Source of the DNA: Straminergon stramineum
Lineage: Eukaryota; Streptophyta; Bryopsida; Hypnales; Calliergonaceae
DNA: 64,000 nt
Assembly (NCBI GenBank): GCA_963920665.1
Contig: OY987266.1
Location: forward strand, 23,610,248-23,674,247
Reading direction: 5' to 3'
The notes beneath the pieces are model-generated. The model searched no databases. It saw only the letters and a list, made by a program, of their open reading frames with translations, and was not told the DNA's origin. Positions within the stretch are counted from its first letter, which is position 1. Each line of letters starts with the position of its first letter. Positions 11,651-22,630 of the stretch are shown here, one piece after another. Position numbers and translations under genes: made by a program.

Positions 11651-13360
11651 AATTTACGTTTCATCCGTGTCCATGGTGGTCAATTGCGGCTTCATGAGAG
11701 ACCCAAAGTAAATGAGAAAAGAAGCTCCATTTCCGCCACCGCTCTTCCTGAGAATTCATAGCCGATGTTATCAATTTGCACTCGTCAATGATTAGTTTGG
11801 TAAGACGTCTAAATCCTCCACCTTTGCAACCATTCGCAAGTTTGCTCGTCCCTGCAGCATTGCAACCATGCAACTCATCACCGCATACTGTTGAATGACA
11901 TACTATATTTAGCATATTCAAGCAGCACTCTATTGACAGGTTTCTACAGTACAACTCGGAGGTAACAAATTCCAACTCGAGTATCGCCCCTGGAGCTGCT
12001 ATACAACTGCAAACAGAGCCGGTACAAAGCTACTAAACCTAATTGCAACCTTCACCCACAAGCGATAGCTAAAGATTCTCAAACAAGGGCCAAACACAAG
12101 ACCCATGCACAAGAGCCTAACTGAACTAGGAACACCTGGAACAGCACTTCCAAAATCCAATATTCACTCACACGATATCCGAAAACGACACCCTAAGACT
12201 TGCTGAAATGCTTGATCAATTGCTACCAAAACCCAACCAAATCTGAAGCAAGGTAGCACAGGGAACCACGCTCAAACTCACACTTGCACCCATTTAAGTG
12301 CGCATATCTTACTGCCGTGAGGATCCAAGAGAATCTGGGGTCGTCTCTCTCGCGTTGAAGACACTCCAGCGACGAAAGGACGCAGCAGAGAAAGAACTCC
12401 ACAGGCAAGAGAGCAGTGCCTCGTCTTATCCTCCTTGTGTGCATAAGCTGATGGGACGTAGCTGCGGAGACGCCATAGCTCGAGAACTGCCAACAAACAG
12501 ATGCGCAAAGGACGCAGAGAGGGCAAGAGCAGAAAAGTTGTACCTTAGAGGCTGGGGCCTGAGCTCCTTCCTGTCTCCTTGAATCAATGCCTGTGTGTCT
12601 CGGGCATTGACAGTGTCAAATTGTGACTTCTTTTCGATTAATAAATTGAACTTCTGTGTGCAGTTGGGCGTCGAGAAATCCGAGCTGCAAGAGGGGCAAA
12701 CTCGTCTGGAGTCTGAGGCAGATCGGCTGCAAGACCAACTAACTTAAGAGACAGAAAAGCAGAGCGCGGGGATACGATGAAGGGACGACTGGGAACCTGG
12801 GACGATAGTGGGGCAGCTGTGGCCAGGAGTGGCAATAATGTACTGGATGTGGGACCTGGTTGCAGCCTTCCACATGAAAAAAGAATCTTGTACTTGGACG
12901 ACTTGAGGGAGAGGACTGTTCTCTATTACAGTGGGATCCGTGTGAGACAGGACTCTTATTTTCAATGCAGGGGAAACGCAGGAACTTCCAGAGTTAAGTG
13001 TCCATAGTTTTGTACGGAGTAATCGCTTTCCAATGCAATTCATGCATATTTTTTTGTTTTTTGTTTGGAACAGATGGGAAACCCCATAACGTTGTTTACT
13101 AATGAGGCAGGGTCCCTTTTGCATCCTTGAAAAGGAGAACCCTATAGTGAACACAATAGTCTTATACGGCGCCTCAGTCAACCCCAATCCTTGAATTAAC
13201 TGAAAGTCTCTCCCAGGCATCATAATACCTTTCCATCATGGGGAGGACCATTGCCTTGGTTATACTCCGTACAATGTTATGGCACTGCATTAAAAAGAAT
13301 CAAAGAGGATAAAATACAACGTGCAAATCACGGGAGGGGGCTAGGCCCAACTCACTGAAG
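11650..13360. other. Moderately GC-rich spacer before the SKL2 3' end
   Basis: Base composition rises compared with 8.5-11.6 kb and many frames stay open for 60-160 codons on both strands, including a 159-codon minus-strand ORF at 12744-13223 that resembles nothing I know. Its position directly beyond the SKL2 stop (13364) suggests part is SKL2 3' UTR. The inverted pair GTACGGAGTA (near 13013) and TACTCCGTAC (near 13263) brackets about 260 bp and could be decayed transposon ends. Apart from the candidate exon at 12664-12747 I can support no coding sequence. Confidence 0.4.
12664..12747 (+). CDS. Possible orphan coiled-coil exon
   Basis: After a CAG at 12661-12663 a frame runs 27 codons to TAA at 12745-12747. 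The peptide has heptad spacing (LGVEKSELQEGQTRLES, then EADRLQDQL), with Leu/Val every three to four residues and Glu/Arg between. It resembles the C-terminal coiled coil of ILR3-type bHLH factors, but no bHLH region is visible upstream. It may be a gene fragment carried here, or chance in GC-richer DNA. Confidence 0.2.
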   Translation: MGVEKSELQEGQTRLESEADRLQDQLT

Positions 13361-13363
13361 TAC

Positions 13364-16300
13364 TTAGTAATATGCTGTACTTTTAGCTTCCTCCTTGCCA
13401 CTTACAGGATTCCAACCTGGGGGCATGATATTTGGCCAGTCCCCACGGCAGCCAAGTCGAACGTATAAACTCTTTTTACCTGTGTATACATGAATGCCAC
13501 AAATGCTTAATCAGAGACTGAGATCTCATACATATAATTTATTATCAAAAAGACTTGGTGAAACGCTCTCTACAGAGGTCTCTGTTATTTCAAGTTCAGC
13601 TCATCACCTAATGACCATTAGATTTTTCATTGTCATTTGATCCTTAAGACTCTAAGAAGTTTCTAGTCTTCACCATTGCATAACCCTTGGAGAACTTTGG
13701 TCTTGCATGATGACAGATGTATAAAGTGACAAAAAAATGCCTTGCCGGCAGTGACTTTGAATCTAGAGACCAAATAAGAGAATTTGGTACCAAAAAAACT
13801 TGGTTGAAAACTACAGAAATCTTTATTATTCCAAGTTCAACTCATCACTTAATATCCTTGAGAAGAATTTTCAGTCATTTGGCTCATGAGAATCGTTGTT
13901 CCCTGTATCGACTATTGCACAACACCTAGAGACCCTTCGTTGTGCATGATGACAGATGACCTATGTGACAAAGAATACCTTTGCTGCTAAGATATAATAT
14001 TCCTTTGCTATAATCTTGATAAATATATAGCTTTTTGACACATGGATGGTCAATTACTTGGGAATCTGAATGGAATTCAGGGACCACATCTACAAAGCTT
14101 CTCTTCTAATGGACCGTGTCTCATCCAACAACTAAGACAACTCGTATGATTTGAGATGAGAATAACTCTTGATTCCCTACTCACTATTGGACAACCTTTG
14201 AAGAAATTTGGTATAGCGCAATGACAAATGTACTCTGACAAAAAAATACCTTGGTGCATGGATGAACTCTGAATCTTGATTTTGGACTCTGTATGACTTT
14301 ATTTTGACATACAAATGGTCGACTACTTGGGAACTGAATGGGGATCAAATCTACGAAATTTTCTTCTAATGGACAAGAATTTCAATGCAACCCAGATACT
14401 TCGACTTCATTTAAGATGAGAATAACAGTGTGAAAAGGTTTAGGCACGAACTTGGCAACTCCTTGTCGGCTTCGAGAAGGACCTTGAGCGCACGGAGAGC
14501 ACCTTCGGCTGCAGGCTTTGCTGAATCCTCGTCCCAGCCTCCAAGGGCAACAACAACATCAGCTTGTGCATACGCTTCTGAACCACCCTGCTTGGCCTTT
14601 GCCGCCTCTTCTTCCGCAGCTTCCTCATCTGCCACACACTAACATTTAGACTAGTCAAATTCTTAGCAAACGAAAGAGCATTTTCACAGACCGAAGAATG
14701 AGTTGTTTGGATACCATGTGCAAAAGTTACGAAGGTTCAATTTTTTGTTGGTAAATGACCTAAAGACAACATTTAAACAGCTGTTCAGGTTGTGGTATCA
14801 ATATAGATCCATTGTCTATGATTTTAGGGTAGTGATTTTAGGTCAGTGATAATTACGGTTGTCCCTATCTCACCTCACATATTTAACATCCATTAAGGAA
14901 GCAAACATTTCAATTTGATTTTATATTCCGATACTAAATATACAGATCATTTCTCACTTTTCTAATTCAACATACATGACAAGACTGTCTTTTAGGACAC
15001 CCTGGAAATGAATTTGATTTTTATAGACTGATGTTTTGCGGGGGGAAATTTCAGAAAGAATTCCACTTCTGTAGCTATTTAACAGATTCGAATGAATACC
15101 CGCGGCAGTAGTCTGATTGACCCAGACAGTAAATCCAGCATGTAAGCTCTTCCAGTTTCCATACTGGGCACCCACACCTTGGCTGCCGCCTAGTGTTGCA
15201 ACAACGCAACGGACATGCCTGCATCAACAACATTGAATTGTCAATTAAGAAATATCAGATCAAATTCACATGAATAGCAGAATGAATTTCAATTCCACGG
15301 TAAAAATTCAGCGGTAGCCAGCCGGAACTTCATTTCTACACTGCTGAAAGAAAAGTTGTTCTGTCTAGTATCAAGTCAATGAAGCTAACGGCTTACGAGC
15401 TAAGGCTATCCAATATTGCAGACTCAGTTTCTGAAACAGACTGATCACCCTCTTCAGCTGCCACTGCAAAAGGAAAAGATAAACCTTAGTATGTACTATT
15501 TACCACTTGCAATACCAAGACAACCTATCTTGCCTTGAGGAATAATCCTTCAAAGGTCTTAGTGAACAGGTTGAAGCAACAAGCTTGAGATTACAATAAA
15601 TCCTACACCTTGATTAGTGCAAAATTCATATTTAAATTGCTTTAACTTTGTTATGTTCAGTGATAATTTTAACCTATAGTCCAACTAACAGAATGAGCAT
15701 GAAAAGTGGCACCTATGTGGCTCTTCTGTGGCATGCCAAACATGATTGAAATAACAAGGATTCAAGCTACCTCTTCAAGTACACTTGCTACCTTAAATGT
15801 GTCATAAGATATAAATAAACAGTATTGCCTCACCCCTAGTTGCACATAATGTTAGTTCAAGTTTTTAGACTCTTATCTCAAGCTTGTTGACCTGTGCCAT
15901 CCATTTTTTTTTTCATTTTTTGTGAAGTGCCAAAGTGGCGATATTAGATGTTATAGTGGTGCTCCAAATTTCAACATTCATCCACATACTGGATAGAAAA
16001 TGTCACATTAGCACCTATAGCATATCCATAATTCTGTTTTCATCCACAATTTGGCAATTTCATCCAAGATTTTACTATTTATATTCTAAGGGCCTGGTGC
16101 AGGGACTATTATTTTGGTCCAAATTGACGACAAATTGCCCAAAAAAACCCCATGGTGCCATCTAAAGTGGCCCACAAGAAACTACACTGCACAAAAACGT
16201 TTGTTAGTAGTTGTATTGACTTACACTCTGCCGGAGATTTGTTTGTATAGTCTTGCACCAGCTGCTGTATTTGAAGAGGCACATACCTGCACCCAGAGTC

Positions 16301-18055
16301 CATTTCATTGACTTCACAAAGGCCAACGATCTAACAGAGGTCTTAGGTTGAAATCAATGTCCATAGAATGAGTAGGTAAAAAACCCGGGAAAATAAAATG
16401 GTTGAAATCAATACTCAAGACCAGTAGCAAGCTCCTTTGCAACTGCCCAATTGATCTCTGAGGAACCACCAACAATGTACACAGAAGTCCCCTTGAGCAG
16501 CTGTGATACTCCTACAGTCAGAGAAGCCCATGCTTCTTCCAAAGAGGGCCAATTAACATCGTTGTCCATCTTTTTCAAACTGAGAACGATCTCGTCATTG
16601 TCTATGTACCTGCAGGTTGACCCAACTCAGGATGAAAAATTGGCGTCCTCGGCAAACTGTGACCTAAAGTAATAGTTTAAATGCATTAGCAGCGGATAGG
16701 ATTGGAAATTCCCAGCCTGTGACCTAAAGTAGTTTAGGGTTTAGGGTTTAGTAATCCTCAACGACTACAAGATCTAAGATCTACGGTATATACAACTAAT
16801 TGCGACACCTACCTAAGTGCAACCCTCCAAAATCTTGCACAATGAATACTCACAATGAATACACACTGATTTTTAAAAATGTGCGCAACCTCGACATCAT
16901 ATTCATGTTAGTTGCAGATCATCTACCAATAAAACTTTGAACCCTTGAAACTTTTGCATATGGTATCCAAATAATGCATTCCTTGGTGTGCAGGAATCCT
17001 CTTTGATTTGCCAAAATGAATATTTAAGATTAGGGCCTCTCAAAATAATAGAAACTATGCTCAGAGCTTAACGTGTGATTACCTCTGTGCACAACACAGA
17101 TTAGTTACAATCAATCATGGCTAACCTTCTAAAATGGCTTACCAGACAGTTTCGGATGACTTCACACGGCCATAGAGGCGTGAAGCAGAATAAATCATAC
17201 GAGGTCCTTCTGCAGTCCGAACAGCTATGTACAGAGCATCATCCTGAGAGTCCACTTGCACGTGTCGGGCACTCACAGTGGCATCATCTTCTCCCACCGT
17301 GCCATCCGGAATTTGCACACGTACTTCCAGGTCTGCACCGTCATCAAGAAACTGCCCATCCCATTTTCTGTAAAGGCTGAATTATCAAATGCAAAGAACT
17401 GTATCAATTACTCCAGTACAAAGGTTGAAAAAGAATGCTACGTGAGAAAACCAAATAGGGTTTAGACATGCCAGCTTGAAAAGATATAAACTATACACCT
17501 GTGACAAAAATTCACCATAAATTGTGCTAGGTGACTCAAATCTGGAGCCTGTTTGTGGAAAAAGTATATTCTTCGCCACTTGCACAGCTGATCAGTTCTA
17601 TTTTCTACAAACAGGCTCCATCTTGTACTACCTAAATACCTGAAACAATTTAGGTTCGATTATTCTCCAGCCCATTCTGTGCACAGTTATTGAGATTCAA
17701 AGCTAAAGAATTAATCAATACAAGGGCTTGTCTCTTACAAGAGATCGCAACTTCCAAATTCAGAGGACAAATTACACTGATCATCCTGCAACGTAAACTA
17801 GAATCATAAGGCGATTACCTCATGAACAGATGTATCTAGAGCGGCCGTGCAGACGAGTGAGTGCGCAGCGCTCTGTTTCCAATCCTTTGACACAGGCGTC
17901 GCCAAATTGGGCTTAGCTTCAGTCCAGAAGAGTGAGCAGCGATCTGCAAGACGAACAGAGGAGCGTCGAGACAACGAGCAGCGGGGACATGGCGAGGGCG
18001 TCCCCAGTGTTGCGGCGGTGAAAAGAGTACCTCCTCTAACGCCCAAAGACGCCAT
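13364..18055 (-). CDS. SKL2: Shikimate kinase-like 2, chloroplast (CS-like plus inactive kinase fold)
   Basis: Nine exons: 18055-17819, 17785-17739, 17367-17143, 16609-16415, 16286-16225, 15463-15397, 15218-15100, 14628-14452 and 13479-13364. Together they give 1245 nt, 414 aa, with every splice phase matching. The start is the first ATG after an in-frame TAG. Residues 1-60 are rich in Ser, Arg and Ala with few acids, as in a chloroplast transit peptide. Residues 96-175 form a CS/p23-like fold (KWDGQFLDDGADLEVRV, ETVWYIDNDEIVLSLKK). The shikimate-kinase-like part starts near 205; its P-loop reads VGGSSEIN, without the GKS/T lysine, so ATP-dependent phosphorylation of shikimate is not expected. 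Other family signatures are GFTVWVNQT, ADVVVALGGWD and the C-terminus LYVRLGCRGDWPNIMPPGW. Arabidopsis SKL2 is recalled as a slightly shorter, inactive paralogue of uncertain role. The 47-nt second exon is the least certain. Confidence 0.93.
13549..14430. repeat. Degenerate tandem repeat filling SKL2 intron 8
   Basis: Three to four diverged copies about 240-270 bp apart, starting near 13549, 13796, 14086 and 14350. Shared phrases are (A/G)ACTTGG(T)GAAA, TTCAAGTTCAACTCATCAC, GCATGATGACAGATG and GACAAAAAAATACCTT. The last two copies also share ATGGTC(A/G)A(T/C)TACTTGGGAA. The array occupies most of the 972-bp intron between exons 8 and 9. Confidence 0.65.
16733..16755 (+). repeat. Short telomere-type TTTAGGG run
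   Basis: Two and a half TTTAGGG units lie in the SKL2 intron upstream of exon 4. This is the plant telomere unit, but the run is too short to be more than an interstitial trace. A CTGTGACCTAAAGTA motif is repeated at 16658 and 16716 just before it. Confidence 0.6.
16799..17100 (+). repeat. Intronic interspersed repeat, copy 1 (second copy at 46688)
   Basis: About 300 bp in the intron between SKL2 exons 3 and 4 that matches 46688-46988 in an ABCI intron, same orientation. Shared runs include GCGACACCTACCTAA, AAACTTTTGCAT, GGAATCCTCTTTGA and AACTATGCTCAG. No coding potential or terminal structure was found. Confidence 0.7.
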
Positions 18056-19830
18056 TGGGCCTAAAAGCTCGAATGTCAAAACCTTGCACGAAACCTAAAA
18101 CAGAAGGGCGAATTATTGCTGCCACATTCCGAATTACAAGCCGGAGCTAGAAAAAGCATAAAGGAAAAACAGGAGTCCACAGACACATGCAACCTGAAAA
18201 TTTCAGAGAAATGCAATTGCTCATGCGGAACTTACTTGAAGAGCTCTTCAATTCTATCAACTTCAGTGGCAAACCGACCAGATTCCAAGCTCGTAAGACA
18301 GCCCCGCAACGCGAGAGTTCAATTGCCTGCAAGGAAATGAATGAGCCCTCCAAACTTTATCAGTATGCACCAGAAATTCCCAGCATTAAAAATATCAATG
18401 AGCCTTCCAAAAATCAAAATAAAATTCAAAAAGGAAACCACCCACCCAAATGCACAACGCCCGATCTTTCCCCGTGTTACGAAAGAATTCAAAACGTAAA
18501 AGGCGATAAGGAAAACCCCCAAAAAATTTACAAGTGCTGAAAGATATTCAAACCCGAGTGGAACTTTTGCAGGGAAATGCGCAACCAAAACACCACCACA
18601 ACTCCGGAGCTCGGTTAACTAAAGGCAACCTGATCCTGCTGCTGCAACAAAACCGGCCCAGACGTGAGAGGCAGGCTTCCGAGTTCGCCCTTCAGGAGGG
18701 TCGAAATCTACGATGGCGCTTCATTTGATGTCGGTAACAGGATAGGCTACTTTCATGTCCTCAGGATATAAACCAGACTTGTGGAAGCCAAATGAACAGC
18801 CTCTTTAACGTAGTCTGCTCTTAAAGCGACCATTTAAGAGCTGATTGCCTTTTCGGGGAAGTGAAACTCCTTGTAACAATTTTCAGTCAATTTTAGTAGG
18901 AAGAAAAATGGAATTGACATCTAATCTAAGTTGTTTCATATTTTTTGGACGTTTGTGCAATTTGTTACAAATTGTAGAAGTTCAAATGCAATTGTCATTG
19001 AAAGCGACCACCTCTTGAAAAGTGCACTTCTGGTACATTGAAGAAAGCAAAATGTACCTTTGTATCATGATTGCTTTTAGAGCAAACTACCTTACTACAA
19101 ATTTTGAAATATAATGCAAACCATTCTGCACCCTCAACCCAATTGCATCCCTATCTACAATTGTTCAACATTTGATCCCCTAAAATGATGGAAAAGTATA
19201 GATAGGGAAGCATTTGGACTGTGGGTCCAGAACTAGCTCTTGTTGTGTGCATTTGTGTGCTCAATGGTGTTTTATGCACAAGTAGGATAGTTTGATTATA
19301 ATCACAAGATATTCATCCACAAAGGCAACAATTACATGAGTTTTCATCCGCTTACAGAGCCAGTTATGTCTTGTAACCTACTCATTGCCTCCCGACAACT
19401 CGAAGGTTACCTAGTCCATAAAGTCCACAAAGGCTATGCATACCCCAAGTAGAATGGCAATCAAGTGGGATGAATGATTTTGCTTATTAAAATTTAGCAT
19501 TTTCTATAGATAGATTTTTTCATCTAACAATTATGCCACCTAAATATAGGCTATTTATGAAAGCCTACAAAGGCATCAATTCATAGTTAAATTCCGCATT
19601 GATCCATTAGCTTTCTCATATCACAGATTTATTTTCAATTTTTCCAAATGGTGTAATTTGCAATCTTTATTGGCCTAGCCTTGAAGCAAACTATATAAAT
19701 AAATGATTCAAATTATAGATGGAACATCAATTATTCATCCAAAGTAGGTGATATAATCTTACTTTGAATAATAAGGGATTTCATCCTCTCAAAAATTGGA
19801 GAATATTTGAAAGATGTTTTTAGTTTATTT
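18056..19830. other. SKL2 5' flank and spacer
   Basis: The first 700 bp (to about 18730) is GC-richer and should contain the SKL2 promoter and 5' UTR, transcribed leftward; no TATA box was placed with confidence. The 117-codon ORF at 18187-18540 (plus strand) is low-complexity and probably not a gene. Beyond 18740 the DNA is AT-rich and I see nothing in it. Confidence 0.4.
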
Positions 19831-19837
19831 CTCCTCC

Positions 19838-20630
19838 AAACTTAGCAAGACGTTAAATCATGCCCATGAAAGTGGGCCAAACTGATGTGGCCTAACACAA
19901 TCCCTAACCTAGACCATTGGACCCGGGCAAGTGCACTGGATGCAAGACCACGACGTTACAAGACCATAACTCTGTAGGACTGCAACCTTATAAAACCACG
20001 ACCCCAATGAAAGTCAGGAGGACAACAACTACCCATGTCCTTCCTAGGGCAATGGTTTTAGGAAGGAGGCTGAATTTTATATGTCCTCTTTAAAATTCAA
20101 AAAATATTGTTTGAATTGTGCCAAAAATTGATGTTTTAGTAAAACTTGAAAAAAATCTTAGGATGTCATCTTTCTTTGCAAGACATTAAATCATCCATTT
20201 CAAATGGGCCTATGTTAATATGACATGATGTCACATTTACTTCACTTTTCTTCAAAAGCCATTCACGATTTGTGTTTTGAATTGAAAAGAAAACTCTTTA
20301 TATCCATATGGAGTAGTAGTAGGGAAAACAAACAATGTGGGATATGTGAATTAGTTCATAGTTTAAAAGAATACCCTAGAACCCTAACCTACCATCCTAA
20401 ACCTTAAAACCGCCGTCCTAGGAAGGATGTGTGTGGTTGTCTTCTTCCTCACTTTTGTTGGGGTCGTGGTTCTGTAAGGTTGTTGTCTTGTAGAGTTGTG
20501 GTCTTATGGGGTTGTGGTCCTCTAATCTATGCACTCAACCAAGTCCAATGGTCTAGGTCAGGGACTGCGTTAGGCCACATCAATTGGGTCCACTTTCATA
20601 GGCATGATTTAACATCCTGCCCAAATTTAA
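19838..20630. mobile_element. Large foldback (inverted-repeat) element
   Basis: The left arm, about 19838-20062, is the inverted copy of the right arm, about 20396-20630. Matching phrases on left and reverse-complemented right are GTTAAATCATGCC(C/T)ATGAAAG, GATGTGGCCTAAC, GACCTAGACCATTGGAC and CCACGACCCCAA(T/C). The roughly 330-bp loop carries a partial direct copy of the outer arm end (20178-20230). Arms of about 225 bp at 80-90% identity by eye suggest a foldback or Mutator-like relic; no transposase frame is present. Confidence 0.7.
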
Positions 20631-22110
20631 CCCACAAACGATGTGATGGACGTTTTTTGTCTAATGAATGATAAGGAATTCTCTTGTGAAGGACAAGATT
20701 GCAACTATTCATCCTCAGAATTAGGGGTGGAAAGGGGAGATGTTCTCACTGTAAGAAAACAGATTGTATTGTGATGTCGAAAAAAAAGGCGTAGTTGTTC
20801 ATTTTGACGCATCAAAAATCAACATAGATGTCTCCTAAAATTCATTATAATGGACGTACAAAAAACGTGGTAAAATCTCAAAGAACATGCTTGATTTGGC
20901 CTCGTTTTTTTTTGACATCACACCAAACATGGTCTTCCAAAGTTCCCAAAACATACCATGTGGCAGACACCTCAACTCTACATAAGCGACAATTGGGCGG
21001 AAAGTAACACATTTGATTTTTTTCATCTAGACTGTCTGTGATGTGGCACCAAACATAGTGGTGGGAAAAGTGACGTGGCATGCCTTATCAAAAGTCTTTT
21101 ATATTGTTAAAAAATTTTGGTACTTCTTTTTGAGATGTCAAACTAGACATTTTGGAAGACATCAATTGGTGCATACCCTATTCATAAGGCAAGATCAACA
21201 AAAATTCATTATTTAAAATAAAATTTAAAAATAAAATAAAATGAACAAAAAAACTAACAAAAAGCTTACCATCTACCATTAAGAGATTTTTTGATGGTAA
21301 AACGAATAAATTACTTCTGTAAAAGTTAGTGAGAATGAAGGGTAAAAGGGTCATATTTATATTCATTCTCTGTCCATGGTGAGAAAAAGATATGGGATAA
21401 TTAGAATATGGGAACTTGATCACTGTACATGTCAATGTTGTTTTAGATGTCTACATGTTGTTTCCGACATTTGGATGTTGTGTCGAACATCTTGATGTTT
21501 TGGGAGACATCTTATATAAAACACAATTTTTGTTTTCAATATCCCATACATATTGTTGCACTTACTACCACCCCATGTTTATAAAGACCAACTCTTTTCA
21601 TCCATGATGCACATCCATCCATTTTCTTTTTTTCACAATACATACCACGTGGCTTCCCTTTTCCAAAAAATTTCACATATGGTCAAAGTTTTACCATAGG
21701 TTGTAGTAATTTTATTAACTTACCGAAAGTCAAAATGGAGCTATTTGTTAACATGGCAATCTATGTTTTTTGGGACGTCATAAGAAAACATGACCATGTT
21801 TTTTCTAACATCACTAAGAACATGACCGTCTACAATGACACCTACTTGTTTTCCAACTTACCCGCTTACGTTTTTGTCAACATCAAACCAAATTCACATT
21901 CGTGTGGATGTTTATCATCCAACATAGGGTGTTTTAGAAAACATGTTCCGTTTTTTGGAAACAACACCAAAAACACGGTTTTCTTATAGTGTCTACACTA
22001 GTTTGTCTCCCAATGAGTATTTTTTTAATTTTTAAAGTGGATGATGTCAAACAATTCAAAAAGCATGATTTCCACGGTCACCAATCCATCATGTAAGGGT
22101 TTATATTACT
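20628..22110 (+). repeat. Dispersed repeat copy A, split by a CACTA insertion
   Basis: The halves 20628-20746 and 21992-22110 align with 42290-42530 and 43440-43683. The shared order is TTTAACCC, GGACGTTT, CTCTTGTG(A/T)AGGAC, CAACTATTCATCCT, GGAGAT, then CTAC and TTTGA, and ATGATTTCCACG. Removing the CACTA element and one 3-bp duplication restores collinearity. No coding function is visible. Confidence 0.8.
20747..21991. mobile_element. Non-autonomous CACTA (EnSpm-type) transposon, 1245 bp
   Basis: It begins CACTGTAAGAAAAC at 20747 and ends in the inverted form of CACTATAAGAAAACC at 21991, flanked on each side by the 3-bp duplication TCT (20744-20746 and 21992-21994). CACTA termini and a 3-bp target duplication define the superfamily. 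The interior has short ORFs only (at most 85 codons) and no transposase. Many GATGTC/GACATC and AACATG motifs lie within a few hundred bases of both ends, consistent with subterminal transposase-binding repeats. It sits inside dispersed repeat copy A. Confidence 0.9.
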
Positions 22111-22630
22111 CAAAAATCACAAAAAGATGAAAAAAACAAGTTTAGACAATGGAGTTGCATCAAGAGCCCACACAAACAATATTGGATTAAAATAAAATAC
22201 ATGAAAATGATGGTTTCTCATAAATGAAATGAAAAACATGTTTGCCTTGCATTGGTTTGCTTCTAAGTAGCACTAAATGAGAGTTTCTCTAGAGCAACAA
22301 GTTGCAAGTAACTCCTTATTTAAAAATGAATTGCAAGGATTGACATCTGCAACCTACCTCTCAAAGGAAGCATCATTAAGAATAGCAACAAACTATTTGA
22401 TTGTCACATCCATAATCACATGCATTTGCATACCTCGGCTGTGGCAATTCATGAGTTCTGGGTGAATTTTTCTTCACAACAATCAATCAATATTGCATTG
22501 TCATGAATCGTACAGTGAGAATGGTACACTAATAACTACCATACACTCCAATAAATGAATCTAATCATATACCCTTTTGGGCCTCTTTCGCCTCCATACA
22601 GAGTCACTGAATGAGAGTGACTGAAAAAGC

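Noticed and set aside
12744..13223. 159-codon minus-strand ORF next to the SKL2 stop
   Set aside because: No domain, no plausible splice context, and it lies where the SKL2 3' UTR is expected.
13010..13275. MITE bounded by GTACGGAGTA inverted ends
   Set aside because: Only about 12 bp of inverted ends and no convincing target duplication.
18056..18079. SKL2 start eight codons upstream (TTG)
   Set aside because: The codon is TTG, not ATG; the first in-frame ATG after an upstream TAG is at 18055.
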